Source: JASLDZ01 sp964235945 (GTDB taxonomy: Bacteria; Pseudomonadota; Alphaproteobacteria; Caulobacterales; Caulobacteraceae). Taken from it: a DNA stretch of 64,000 nucleotides. Shown here one piece after another: positions 9,075 to 17,945 of this stretch. Every line of letters starts with the position of its first letter. The stretch's first letter is position 1. A program made the position numbers and the translations under genes. The stretch is taken from NCBI GenBank assembly GCA_964235945.1, contig CAXSDV010000001.1, positions 1 to 64,000 of the forward strand, read 5' to 3'. The notes beneath the pieces were generated by a model, which saw only the letters and a program-made list of their open reading frames with translations, was not told the origin of the DNA and did not search any database.

Positions 9075-10474
9075 GCGCCGAGGTCGCGCGTTCCGTAACC
9101 GCGCGGCCGCGGGCGGCCTCCCTTCCGCTCTTCGCCCAACTGTTCCTGCTGATCGTGCTCAGCCTGGTCGCAGCCCAGGCGATCAACCTGGCGGTGCTCT
9201 ACTTCCTGCCCTCGCCGCCGCCCGACTTCTTCAAGATGAGCGAAGTGGCGTCGGCGCTGAAGGCGCAGGGCCGTCCCGTGCGCGCACGCAACGGCATGAT
9301 CCTGCAGGCGGTCGCCCGTTCCGCCCCGGGCTCCGACCGCGCCCGGCGCTTCAGCCCCGTGGCCGACGTGCTGAGGCGCGAGTTGTCCGAGCAGCTGGGG
9401 GCCGGACCGGAGCGCACGCGCCTGAACCTGCTGGAGCCGCGCCGCCCGCCCATGCGCCGGCCGCTGCGCACCCTGCGGAGGCAGCTGGGGCCGGACTCCT
9501 TCGGGCGAAGCGGGGGCGACCACTTCGTGGTCTCGCCCTTCGAGGCCGACCTGCAGGCGGCCGACGGGCGCTGGTGGACGCTGCGCCTCGTGGAAGGCGG
9601 CGTGCTCTCGGCCTGGCAGGGACGCGTGCTGCTCTGGTTCACCCTGAGCGCCCTGGCCCTCGCCCCGGTCGCCTACCTGTTCGCCCGGCGGCTGGCGGCG
9701 CCCATCGGCGCCTTCGCCGCGGCCGCGGAGCGCCTGGGCCGCGACCCGGGCGCGCCGCCCGTGACCGTGCGCGGATCCGCCGAGATCGAGACGGCGGTGG
9801 CGGCCTTCAACGACATGCAGGACCGGCTGCGCCGCTACGTGGCCGACCGCACCACCATGATCGGCGCCGTCGCCCACGACCTGCGCACCCCGCTCACCCG
9901 GCTGCGCTTCCGCATCGAGGGCGCGCCCGAGCCGCTGCGGCGCAAGATGGCGGCGGACCTGGACGAGATGGAGCAGATGATCGCCGCCACCATGGCCTTC
10001 GTGCGCGACACCGCCCAGCCCGCCCAGCGGCGGCGGCTGGAGCTCTCGTCGCTGGTGGAGGCGGTCGCCGACGAAATGGCCGAGACCGGAATGGACGTGC
10101 ACGCCGAGCCCGGCCGCCCGGTGGTGGTGGACGGCGACCCCGTGGCGCTGCGGCGGCTGGTGGCCAACCTGATCGAGAACGCGGTCAAGTTCGGCGCCCG
10201 CGCCCGCGCCCGCGTCTACGCCGACGACCAATCGGCGGTGGTGGAGATCGACGACGACGGCCCCGGCGTGCCCGACGCTCAGCGCGAGCAGGTGTTCGAG
10301 CCCTTTCACCGGGGCGAGCCTTCGCGCTCGCGCCAGACCGGCGGGGCGGGCCTGGGGCTGGCGGTGGTTCGCTCCATCGCCCGCGCCCATGGCGGCGACG
10401 CCCAACTGGAGAACCGGGCGGAGGGCGGGCTGCGCGCCCGCGCCCGCCTGCCGATCTCCCCCACCCCCGCCTGA
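9071..10474 (+). CDS. EnvZ-type membrane sensor histidine kinase
   Basis: Transmembrane histidine kinase of 467 aa. Helix 1 spans residues ~20-46 and helix 2 ~186-205, bounding a ~140-residue periplasmic domain rich in Arg and Pro with no recognised sensor fold. HAMP follows at ~207-258, then HisKA with the phosphorylated His269 in AVAHDLRTPLTRL, and the ATPase domain with N-box NLIENAVKF (~375), DDDGPGVP and GGAGLGLAVVRSI. It is translationally coupled (GTGA) to the response regulator at 8307. The short AHDLRTPLTRLR motif and domain order match the EnvZ group. The signal is not inferable. Confidence 0.93.
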   Translation: MSAEVARSVTARPRAASLPLFAQLFLLIVLSLVAAQAINLAVLYFLPSPPPDFFKMSEVASALKAQGRPVRARNGMILQAVARSAPGSDRARRFSPVADVLRRELSEQLGAGPERTRLNLLEPRRPPMRRPLRTLRRQLGPDSFGRSGGDHFVVSPFEADLQAADGRWWTLRLVEGGVLSAWQGRVLLWFTLSALALAPVAYLFARRLAAPIGAFAAAAERLGRDPGAPPVTVRGSAEIETAVAAFNDMQDRLRRYVADRTTMIGAVAHDLRTPLTRLRFRIEGAPEPLRRKMAADLDEMEQMIAATMAFVRDTAQPAQRRRLELSSLVEAVADEMAETGMDVHAEPGRPVVVDGDPVALRRLVANLIENAVKFGARARARVYADDQSAVVEIDDDGPGVPDAQREQVFEPFHRGEPSRSRQTGGAGLGLAVVRSIARAHGGDAQLENRAEGGLRARARLPISPTPA

Positions 10475-10494
10475 GCTGCGCACCGAGGTCCCGA

Positions 10495-11268
10495 ATGCGC
10501 CCCACTCCCGGCCTCGGCCTCGCGGCCCTGCTGCTCCTCGTCGGTTGCGCCTCCGCGCCGGAAGGGCCGTCGGCGGACGTGACCCGCTTCGGCGGCTCGG
10601 CGGCGGGCGAGGGAGGCGCCGTTCAGGGCCGGCGCGCGCTCAACGTCTTCCTGAGCCCCTCGGGCGAGCCCTTTCGCGGCGGGCGCGACGAGCCGTACGT
10701 CGCCGGAGTCTGGTTCGCACGCGCGGACGCCGACCATGACGGCCGGCTGACGCCCGCCGAGTTCCGCGCCGACGCCCTGCGCTTCTTCCGCGTGCTCGAC
10801 GTGGACCATGACGGCGTGATCGATGGTTTCGAGGTGCAGGCCTACGAGCAAACGGTCGCGCCGGAGATCCAGCCGCGCATCGGCGGTCTGCGGGGCGGAG
10901 AGGGCACGGACGAGACCCTGTTCAGCGACCGGGATCGCGGAGCAGGCCGGAGAGGACGCAGGGGCGGAGGTGCGGCGCGCCCGCAGCGCCAGTATGCTGG
11001 GGACCGGCGACCGGAGGGCGCCTCGCTGTTCGGCGTGCTCAACGAGCCCGAGCCCGTCACCGCGGCCGACGCGGACCTGGACGGGCGCGTCACCCTCGCC
11101 GAATGGACGGCCAGGACCGACCGGCGCTTCGCCCTGCTGGACACGGCCGGACGCGGCTACCTCACCCTGGCGGGCTTGCCCAAGACCGAAGCCCAGGGCA
11201 TCCTCGAACGCCTCAGGCTGCGCGAGGCCAAGGAACGCGCCCGCGGGAGCCCGTCACCCAGGCGGTGA
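10495..11268 (+). CDS. EF-hand domain lipoprotein
   Basis: Predicted lipoprotein of 257 aa. An N-terminal signal with lipobox LLVGC puts the lipidated Cys at residue 18. Two canonical EF-hand loops lie at ~78-90 (DADHDGRLTPAEF) and ~102-113 (DVDHDGVIDGFE), a third at ~191-203 (DADLDGRVTLAEW), and a degenerate fourth at ~215-226 (DTAGRGYLTL). Between the pairs is a Gly/Arg-rich linker (~140-175). EF-hands bind Ca2+, so this is likely a calcium-binding envelope protein. It starts 20 nt after the histidine kinase stop and is probably the third gene of that operon, as regulator target or accessory sensor (inference). The ATG at 10495 is chosen because it yields the signal peptide. Confidence 0.85.
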   Translation: MRPTPGLGLAALLLLVGCASAPEGPSADVTRFGGSAAGEGGAVQGRRALNVFLSPSGEPFRGGRDEPYVAGVWFARADADHDGRLTPAEFRADALRFFRVLDVDHDGVIDGFEVQAYEQTVAPEIQPRIGGLRGGEGTDETLFSDRDRGAGRRGRRGGGAARPQRQYAGDRRPEGASLFGVLNEPEPVTAADADLDGRVTLAEWTARTDRRFALLDTAGRGYLTLAGLPKTEAQGILERLRLREAKERARGSPSPRR

Positions 11269-11288
11269 ATAAGGGCGAGCGTCGACCT

Positions 11289-11579
11289 TCAACGGCGCGC
11301 ACGCCTCATCCCCAGCAGCAACCCCGCCGCGAAGGCGCAGGCGGCGGACACGCCGACGGCGGTGAACGGCTTGGTCTGCACCGTGTCACGCAGCACGTCC
11401 GACAGGTCGACCGCCCAATCGCGCGCGTCTGCGACGACTCGGCCGCTGCGACGACGGGCGTCTTCGGCGACATGCCGGGCCCGCTCCGCCGCATGGACGA
11501 AGGCGCGGTCGTCAGCCCCGGCGTCCTCCGGTTTCGAAGGCGCACCAGGAGATTGGGGCTTGGAGTCGTCGTCGGTCAT
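11289..11579 (-). CDS. DUF883/ElaB-YqjD-like membrane-anchored stress protein
   Basis: Small protein of 96 aa. The acidic hydrophilic N-terminus (MTDDDSKPQ) leads into an amphipathic helix (AAERARHVAEDARRRSGRVV) and a C-terminal membrane anchor AVGVSAACAFAAGLLLGMRR, the layout of the DUF883 (ElaB/YqjD/YgaM) family. E. coli members are tail-anchored, stationary-phase-induced, ribosome-associated proteins. A consensus EcfG-type promoter (11612-11636) lies 33 nt upstream of the ATG, which puts this gene in the general stress regulon headed by the neighbouring phyR. It is convergent with the EF-hand gene. Confidence 0.8.
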   Translation of the reverse strand: MTDDDSKPQSPGAPSKPEDAGADDRAFVHAAERARHVAEDARRRSGRVVADARDWAVDLSDVLRDTVQTKPFTAVGVSAACAFAAGLLLGMRRARR

Positions 11580-11611
11580 GGGTGCGGCGAGCCTGCAAAA
11601 ACGGCCGGTTC

Positions 11612-11636
11612 AACGGATCGGCTCCGGTCCGGTTCC
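11612..11636 (-). promoter_or_regulatory. EcfG-type (general stress) promoter of the DUF883 gene
   Basis: On the minus strand the -35 GGAAC is at 11632-11636, the spacer is exactly 16 nt, and the -10 CGTT is at 11612-11615. This matches the EcfG-family consensus GGAAC-N16/17-CGTT at every defined position. Transcription would start about 8 nt after CGTT and reach the ATG at 11579. Confidence 0.82.
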
Positions 11637-11661
11637 AGCAAGCGCCGGCGGGAAGACCGAC

Positions 11662-12444
11662 TCAGACCGGGGCCGTCTCCAGGCGCGGGCTGTGGAAGAA
11701 CAGCGCTTGGCCGACCAGCGCCTTCACCGTGTCCTCGCGGAAGGGCTTGGTGACGAGGAAGGCCGGCTCGGGCCGCTCTCCCGTCAGCAGGTGCTCGGGG
11801 AAGGCGGTGATGAAGATCACCGGCACGTCCACCCGCGCCAGTATGTCACGCGCCGCGTCCATGCCGTTGGAGCCGTCCGCCAGCCGCACGTCGGCCAGCA
11901 GCAGGCCCGGGCGCTTCTCGGCGGCCAGGGCCACCGCCTCGTCGCGCGTGGCGGCCACCCCCGTCACCGTGTGGCCCAGCTCGCGCACCACGCGGGTCAG
12001 GTCCAGGGCGATGATCGGCTCGTCCTCGATGATGAGCACGTCCGTGGCCAGCTGGCGTTCCAGCTCGGCCTGGGCGGTGTCCAATTGGCCGCGCAGCACC
12101 TCGACGGGCAGCTCCATGACCACCGCCGCCTCCTCGGGCGTGAAACCCTCCATGGCGCAGAGCAGCAGCGCCGACCGGTGCGCGCCCGACAGGGTCTGCA
12201 ACCGACGATCGGCGGCCCCCGGGGCGTCCGCGCCGGACTCCTGCGGAGCATCGCGCCAGGTCTGATGCAGGGCGCGGAACAGGGCCAAGCGCAGGGGCAG
12301 CTCGCCGTCCAGCCGGTCGGGGTCGTTCAGCAGCCCCTCCATGGTGATCTGCACCAGGGCGTCGCCCTTGGCTTGACCCCCGGTCAACGCCCGCGCGTAA
12401 CGACGGAGGTAAGGCGCCTGGCGCGCGATCTGCTTGGCCGCCAT
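11662..12444 (-). CDS. phyR: PhyR general stress response regulator (sigma-like + receiver domain)
   Basis: Master regulator of the alphaproteobacterial general stress response, 260 aa. The N-terminal half is a sigma-factor mimic (APYLRRYARALTGGQ at ~10-24; FTPEEAAVVMELP at ~101). The C-terminal receiver has phospho-Asp185 (LLADVRL) and the FATGUY-type segment ITAFPE...LVTKPF (Lys233). When phosphorylated, PhyR binds the anti-sigma factor NepR and frees EcfG. ATG 12444 is chosen: it matches the compact family start, and the alternative GTG at 12537 lies inside the promoter described below. nepR and ecfG, often adjacent in relatives, are not recognisable here. Confidence 0.93.
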   Translation of the reverse strand: MAAKQIARQAPYLRRYARALTGGQAKGDALVQITMEGLLNDPDRLDGELPLRLALFRALHQTWRDAPQESGADAPGAADRRLQTLSGAHRSALLLCAMEGFTPEEAAVVMELPVEVLRGQLDTAQAELERQLATDVLIIEDEPIIALDLTRVVRELGHTVTGVAATRDEAVALAAEKRPGLLLADVRLADGSNGMDAARDILARVDVPVIFITAFPEHLLTGERPEPAFLVTKPFREDTVKALVGQALFFHSPRLETAPV

Positions 12445-12518
12445 GGACTCCTCGGGCGTCGACGCGGCCGCCAACTCCTTGCTGGAGGACGGCGCGGCCG
12501 GACGTAGGACGGACGCCA

Positions 12519-12543
12519 AACGGCCGAGTTTGCGCACGGTTCC
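12519..12543 (-). promoter_or_regulatory. EcfG-type promoter of phyR (autoregulation)
   Basis: Minus strand: GGAAC at 12539-12543, 16-nt spacer, CGTT at 12519-12522, a perfect match to the EcfG consensus. The predicted transcript starts near 12510, leaving a leader of roughly 65 nt before the phyR ATG at 12444. It implies that the stress sigma factor drives its own activator, as known in several Alphaproteobacteria. Confidence 0.85.
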
Positions 12544-12644
12544 TGCCCCTCCGCCCCGCCTAAGGGCGTGCAAGGGTTTCGCATGACCGCGGTCGCAGGG
12601 CGCGGCGGCGAAATGGCGCGCCACCGTGCCGACGTCGCCGAAAG

Positions 12645-12676
12645 TGCGAACTTCGCAGGTTCGGGCGCGTTCGCAC
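12645..12676. repeat. Palindrome TGCGAA-C-TTCGCA plus a third half-site, phyR/KGG intergenic region
   Basis: The sequence at 12645-12657 is a perfect 6-1-6 palindrome (TGCGAACTTCGCA), and TTCGCA recurs at 12670-12675, so GTGCGAAC (12644-12651) and GTTCGCAC (12669-12676) also form an 8-bp inverted repeat. It lies in the 536-nt stretch between phyR and the KGG gene, which contains no credible coding sequence. It could be an operator; the cognate regulator is unknown. It does not match the LexA spacing GTTC-N7-GTTC. Confidence 0.4.
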
Positions 12677-12907
12677 CGTCCGGTCCGGGGAGCGACGCCG
12701 CGATCCCGTCCGCTCTCCTCGTCACCCTATCGGGGCTCCGCTCGCGAGATCGACGTCGCCGGCTCGGCCGAAGAAGCGATCCCCGCCACACCCCCGTTCG
12801 ACGCCGATCCGGTGATCGCCCGACGGACGGTCCGAAGCCGACCGTATAACACTTGTTTCGTCCGAAGCGGGAAAGGCACCGCTGCGAGCCGAACGGTGAA
12901 CAGGGCC

Positions 12908-12932
12908 GGAACTCTTGCATGCCGGGCCGGTT
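12908..12932 (+). promoter_or_regulatory. EcfG-type promoter of the KGG-repeat gene
   Basis: GGAAC at 12908-12912, 16-nt spacer, GGTT at 12929-12932; it departs from consensus only at the first base of the -10 (G for C). The same variant occurs before the DUF5872 gene at 59069. The ATG is 48 nt downstream. An AGGAG Shine-Dalgarno precedes the ATG. Confidence 0.72.
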
Positions 12933-12980
12933 GTCCACCCGAGCTCACCGTCAAGCCTCAGATCAATTTAGGAGCGAAAC

Positions 12981-13190
12981 ATGGCCCAGAGCGAGAGTAC
13001 TTCCACCACCGGGAAATCGAACCGTGGCTTCGCTTCCATGGATCCCGAAAAGCAGCGCCAGATCGCCCGGAAGGGCGGCGAGAGCGTTCCCAACGAGAAG
13101 CGCAGCTTCTCCCAGGACCGAGGCTTGGCCGCCGCCGCCGGCCGCAAGGGCGGAGAAGCGTCCCAGGGCGCCCGCCGCAAGCCGGACTGA
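12981..13190 (+). CDS. KGG-repeat general stress protein (con-10 type)
   Basis: Very hydrophilic 69-residue protein with the stress-induced KGG repeats (RGFASMDPEKQRQIARKGGE at ~21-40; RGLAAAAGRKGGEAS at ~48-62). Family members include E. coli YciG and Neurospora con-10; they are small, probably disordered, and accumulate on stress or starvation. An EcfG-type promoter lies upstream and a strong hairpin terminator directly downstream, so this is a one-gene stress unit. The ATG at 12981 has AGGAG 8 nt upstream. Confidence 0.88.
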   Translation: MAQSESTSTTGKSNRGFASMDPEKQRQIARKGGESVPNEKRSFSQDRGLAAAAGRKGGEASQGARRKPD

Positions 13191-13203
13191 GCCTACCGAC
13201 CTG

Positions 13204-13241
13204 GACGGGACCGGGGCGGCGCAAGCCGCACCGGTCCCGTC
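13204..13241 (+). terminator. Hairpin terminator after the KGG gene
   Basis: Perfect 11-bp stem GACGGGACCGG / CCGGTCCCGTC extended, after one mismatch, by GCGGC / GCCGC closed with a GCAA tetraloop; it is followed by ATCTCTATTT. It starts 13 nt after the KGG stop codon and sits at a convergent junction with the DUF2147 gene, so it may serve both strands. Confidence 0.75.
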
Positions 13242-13245
13242 ATCT

Positions 13246-13674
13246 CTATTTCAGCCGCGTCCAGGTCTCGCTCTTGCACGCCGGCCAGACCAGGCAACCG
13301 GTGAGCTTCATCCTGTCGGCGCTCACCAGCCGCAGCGATCCGGAATAGGTGCCCCCGTCCGCGGGGTTGTACACTCGGCCTTTCCAAACCTCCGGTCCTC
13401 CGATCATCTCGTGGATGATCTCCAACCCGCGGATGGGGCGGTCGCGTAGCGACGCATCCTTGTTCAAGGCGTCCTTGGTGTCGGGCTGCGTCTTCAGTCG
13501 CTCGGAGGTCACCACCGCGCCGCAGATGCCGGCCCCGCAGTCCGCCACCTCGATCACGCCGTCGTTCTCGGGAGTCAGCCACCGCCCCGAGGCGGGGGAG
13601 GCCGCCGCCTGCCCCGCCGTCGCCATGACCCAGGCCGCAACGACCGAGCCCGCGACCCACGCATCCAACTTCAT
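13246..13674 (-). CDS. DUF2147 secreted protein
   Basis: Small exported protein of 142 aa with a Sec signal peptide (cleavage probably after AGQAAA, ~residue 25). The mature part follows the DUF2147 pattern: GRWLTPENDGVIEV near the start, two Cys in ADCGAGICGAVV, a central Asn/Asp region, GRVYNPADGGTYSGSL, and a terminal Cys pair (GCLVWPACKSETW). Function of the family is unknown; members adopt a small beta-barrel fold. No partner genes are obvious: it is convergent with the KGG gene and upstream of ligA on the same strand, with 93 nt between. Confidence 0.82.
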   Translation of the reverse strand: MKLDAWVAGSVVAAWVMATAGQAAASPASGRWLTPENDGVIEVADCGAGICGAVVTSERLKTQPDTKDALNKDASLRDRPIRGLEIIHEMIGGPEVWKGRVYNPADGGTYSGSLRLVSADRMKLTGCLVWPACKSETWTRLK

Positions 13675-13767
13675 CCGGCGTCTCCCGCGCGAGCCCGTAC
13701 GGACCGACCGCTGCTCGTCAGGTCGCGGCGCGGGCGCACCCGATCAAGACCGGCGCGCGTGCGGGCG

Positions 13768-16090
13768 TCAACCCGCCTCCACCAGGGCCAGCCATCCGGC
13801 CTCGTCCACCACCTCGACCCCCAGGTCCGCGGCGGTCTTCAGCTTGGAGCCGGCGCCCGGCCCCGCCACCAGCAGGTCGGTCTTCTTGGACACCGCGCCC
13901 GCGACCTTCGCCCCCAGCCGCTCGGCCTGGGCCTTGGCCTCGTCGCGGGTGAGCCGCTCCAGGGCGCCGGTGAACACCACCGTCTTGCCGGCGACGGCGG
14001 AGTCGCCGCGGGGCCGCTCCGCGTCCTGGATGTCCAGCAGGGCCGCCAGGTCGTCGGCCGCCGTCCGGCTGTCCGGCGCGGCGTAGAAGGCGGCCAGGGC
14101 GGCGGCGGCCACCGCACCCACGCTGTCCACCCCCGCCATCTCGATGAAGGCGGGACTTGGCCGCGCCGCCGCCGCCGTTCGAGCCAGGGCCGTGAAGGCG
14201 GCCCAGTCGGGCAGGACGCCCGACAAGGCGGTGCGGACCGTCTTGGGCAGCTTCGGCGCGGCCTGGGCGATCTTCTCCGCCAGGGGGGCCTCGGGCCACG
14301 GGTCGGCTTCCGCGGCGGATGCGCCGTAGGCGGCCAGGGCGTCCACCTGACCCGGCTTGAGCTCGGCCAAGCCCTCCGGCGGCGTGAACGCGCCGCCCGG
14401 CCGCGCCTCGCCCACCGCCGCGCGGAAGCGGTCATAGCTTGCGTAATAGCGCGCCAGCAGGGCCGCGGTCTGGTCGCCCACGTGGCGTACGCCCAGCGCG
14501 AACACGAAGCGCTCCAGGCTGATGGTGCGCCGCGCACGGATGCCGGCGCGCAGGTTGGCGAGCGAGGTCTCCCCGTAGCCGTCCAGCGCGCGCAGCACGT
14601 CCAGCTTGGCCTCGTCCTCCGCCAGGCGGAAGATGTCGGCGGGGGTGGAGATCAGCCCCTGGTCGAGGAACAGCTGGAGCTGCCGCTCGCCCAGCCCCTC
14701 GATGTCGAAGGCGCGGCGCGAGACGAAGTGCTTGAGCCGCTCCAGCCGCTGGAAGGGGCAGGCCTGCTCGCCCGTGCAGCGGCGCACCACCGTGTCCGCC
14801 CCGCTGTTGGTGGTCTCGCGCACGACCGCCGTGTGCAGGGGGCACGGGCAGAGCGTGGGAAATTCGAAGGGCTCGGGCCCGCGCGGCGCGTCCGGCGCGG
14901 GGCCCAGCACCTGGGGGATCACGTCGCCCGCGCGCTGGATCAGCACCACGTCGCCCACCCGCACGTCCTTGCGGGCGATCTCGTCGGCGTTGTGCAGGGT
15001 GGCGTTGCGCACCACCACGCCCCCCACCGTCACCGGCCGCAGGCGCGCCACGGGGGTGAGCGAGCCCGTGCGGCCGACCTGGATGTCCACCCCCTCGAGC
15101 ACGGTGCGCGCCTGCTCGGCGGGAAACTTGTGCGCCACGCCCCAGCGCGGGATGCGGCCCACCGACCCCAGCCGCCCCTGCCAGTCCAGCCGGTCGACCT
15201 TGTAGACCACCCCGTCGATGTCGTAGCCGAGGTCGGCGCGCAGCCGCTCCAGCTCGCGGTAGACCGGCTCCAGCCCCGCCGCGTCCTCCACCCGGCGCGA
15301 CAGCGGGTTGACGGGGAAACCCCACGCGCCCAGCCGCTCCAGCGCCTGGGCCTGGGTGTCGGCGAACGGCGCGCTGACCAGCCCCCAGGCGTAGGCGAAG
15401 AAGCGCAGCGGCCGGGTGCGCGTCACCTCCGGATCGACCTGGCGCAGCGAGCCCGCCGCCGCGTTGCGCGGGTTGGCGTAGGTGCGCACGCCGGACCGAC
15501 CCTCGGCCAGCGCGGTTTCCGCGGCGGCGTTCATGGCGGCGAAGTCGGCATGGCCGATGTAGACCTCGCCGCGCACCTCGATCACGTCGGGCCAGCCCGA
15601 ACCGGCGAGCCGCCGCGGCAGTTCGGACGCGGGCAGGGTGCGCAGGTTGGCGGTGACGTCCTCGCCCGTGCGCCCGTCGCCGCGGGTGGCTCCCTGCACG
15701 AGCACGCCCCGCTCGTAGCGCAGGTTGGCCGACAGCCCGTCGATCTTGGGCTCGGCCACGAAGGCCAGGGGCTCGGCCGCGTCCAGCTTGAGGAAGCGCC
15801 GGATACGCGCGGCGAAGTCGGCCACGTCGTCGTCCGAGAAGGCGTTGTCCAGGCTCAGCATGGGCGCGCCGTGCGTCACCGGCGAGAACTGGGCGGCGGG
15901 CGGCGCCCCCACGCGCAGGGAGGGCGAGTCGGGCCGCACCAAGGTCGGGTGCGCCGCCTCCAACTCGGCGTTGCGCCGCTTCAGCGCGTCGTACTCGGCG
16001 TCGGACACGGCGGGCGCGTCCTCGCGATGGTAGGCCGCATCGTGCGCCGCGATCTCCCGCGCCAGCCGCTCCAGTTCGACCGCGGCCTGC
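13768..16090 (-). CDS. ligA: NAD+-dependent DNA ligase LigA (5' end in assembly gap)
   Basis: Seals nicks in duplex DNA using NAD+ (replication and repair). The visible part begins inside domain Ia (ELERLAREIAAHDAAYHRED) right at the gap, so the first ~20 residues and the start codon are missing. The adenylation site Lys is in AEPKIDG, with RGDGRTGEDV downstream. The Cys4 zinc finger (CPCP...C...C), HhH repeats and the C-terminal BRCT domain (GKTVVFTGALERLTRDEA) follow in standard order. It is the last gene of the leftward division/envelope block, downstream of recN across the gap. Confidence 0.95.
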
Positions 16091-16190
16091 NNNNNNNNNN
16101 NNNNNNNNNNNNNNNNNNNNNNNNNNNNNNNNNNNNNNNNNNNNNNNNNNNNNNNNNNNNNNNNNNNNNNNNNNNNNNNNNNNNNNNNNN
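16091..16190. other. Assembly gap (100 N) between recN and ligA
   Basis: Exactly 100 N, the usual placeholder for a gap of unknown length. The missing DNA holds the recN 3' end, any recN-ligA spacer and the ligA start codon. An apparent recN-ligA fusion read through the Ns is an artefact. Confidence 0.99.
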
Positions 16191-17884
16191 GTGATCTCGC
16201 GGCCGGCGAGCATGCGGGCGAGCTCCTCCTCGCGGTCGGCGGGGGCGAGCACCTCGACGGTGGTCAGCAGGGCGCCGTCGGTCCCGCGGGGGCGCTTGGA
16301 GACGCGCCACTGGGCGTCGGCGCGGGCGGCCACCTGCGGGCTGTGGGTCACCACGATCACCTGGCCCGTGCCCGCCAGCCGCTTGAGCCGCAGGCCCACC
16401 GCGTCCGCCACCGCGCCGCCCACCCCCTGGTCCACCTCGTCGAAGATCATCACCGGCCCGGCGGAGAGGGGCGCCCCCTCCCCGCCCCGGCCCGCCAGCG
16501 CTCCGGCCAGCGCCGCCTTCAGCGCCAGGGAGAAGCGCGCGAGTTCGCCGCCCGAGGCGATGGCGCCCAGGCCGCCGAAAGGCGCGCCCGGGTTGGTCGA
16601 GACCTCGAACTCCACCCGGTCGGCCCCGTCGCGGCCCGCGCGCTCGGGGGGCAGAGGCTCCACCGCCACGCGGAAGCGCGCGCGCTCGAGCTTCAGGGGA
16701 GCGAGCTCGGCCTCCACCGCGGCGGCCAGGCGCGCGCCCGCCTCGCCCCGGGCGGCGGACAGGTCGGCGGCGGCGACGCGATAGGCGGCCTCTGCGCGCA
16801 CGGCGGCGGCGTCCGCTTCGGCCAGGGCGTCGGAGGCGGTGTCGGCCGCGCGCAGCGCTTCGGCGAAGCGCAGGCGCGCGGCGGGCAGGCCCTCCACGGG
16901 CAGGGACAGCTTGCGGGCGGCGGCGCGCAGGGCGAACAGGCGCTCCTCCGCGCGTTCCAGCGCCACGGGCTCGTGGTCGAAGGCGTCCGCAGCGGAATCG
17001 ATGGCGGCCAGCGCCTCCAGCGCTTCGGTCAGGGTGCGGTCCACCGCGTCCGCGGCGGCGGTGAGGCGCACCAGCACGGGCTCGTCCGCCCCCGCCCCCG
17101 CCTGCACCACCCGATCGCGTGCGCGCTCCAGCGCCCGCAGCGCCTGGGAGACGTTGTGGGACAGGCGGTCGCCCCCCAGCACCTTGCGCGCGTCGGCCAC
17201 GTCCGCCAGCGACTTTTCCGCGCCTCCCAGCAGCGCGCGGCGACCGACCAGCTCCTCCTCCTCGCCCTCGCGCGGATCGAGCCGGTCGAGTTCGGCCAGG
17301 CGCAGTGTCAGCTCCTCGCGGTCGGCGTCGGCGCGGGCGGCCCCGGCGCGCAGGCGTTCGCACTCGGCGGCGGCCTCGCGCCAGGCGTTCCAGGCGTCCG
17401 CGCAGGCGCGCCCGCGCGGACGCAGGGCGCCGTAGCCGTCGAGCTGGGCCCGGTGGGTGCGCGGGTCGAGCAGCCCCACCGTGTCGTGCTGGCCGTGTAC
17501 CTCCAGGAGCAAGGCCCCGAGGTCGCGCAGCACGCCCACCCCCGTGGCCTGATCGTTGACGAAGGCGCGGCTGCGCCCGTCGGCGGAGACCTGGCGGCGC
17601 AGCACGAGGTCCTCGCCGGGTTCGGCGTCCAGGCCCTTGTCGGCGAGGTAGGCGTAGGCGGGGTGGCCGACCGGCGGGGCGAAGCTCGCCACGGCGCTCG
17701 CCTGGGCGGCCCCGTGACGCACGAGCCCCGAATCCGCACGTGCGCCGGTGGCCAGGCCCAGGGCGTCCAGCACGATGGACTTTCCCGCCCCCGTCTCCCC
17801 CGTCAGCGCGGTGAGGCCGGCGGCGGGGGACAGGTCCAGCGCCTCGATCAGAACGACGTCGCGAATGCTGAGGGCGGTCAACAT
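16191..17884 (-). CDS. recN: DNA repair protein RecN (3' end in assembly gap)
   Basis: SMC-like ATPase for double-strand-break repair. The Walker A GETGAGKS is near residue 35 and the start (MLTALSIRDVVLIEAL) is typical. A central coiled-coil region follows, then the ABC signature ASGGELARFSLALK, Walker B PVMIFDEVDQGVGG and the switch His in VVTHSPQVAARAD. Visible 564 codons; the last ~15-25 and the stop lie in the gap. In many bacteria recN is SOS-controlled; no GTTC-N7-GTTC LexA site was found in the 61-nt spacer to bamD. Confidence 0.95.
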
Positions 17885-17945
17885 GCCCCGGAGGTCGCCG
17901 TCGCGCGGGCCCGCGTCAAGGCCGGCGCGCGACGACGCCGCACGA

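Noticed and set aside
12445..12537. Longer PhyR from GTG 12537
   Set aside because: The start codon lies inside a perfect EcfG-type promoter and the extra residues do not resemble PhyR.
12568..12849. Possible nepR on the plus strand
   Set aside because: The translated sequence lacks any NepR-like helix pattern and has shadow-type composition.
14432..17884. Single 1150-codon frame joining recN and ligA
   Set aside because: It reads through 100 N and then continues out of frame with ligA; the join is an artefact of the gap.
17885..17945. LexA (SOS) box before recN
   Set aside because: No GTTC-N7-GTTC or close variant in the spacer.
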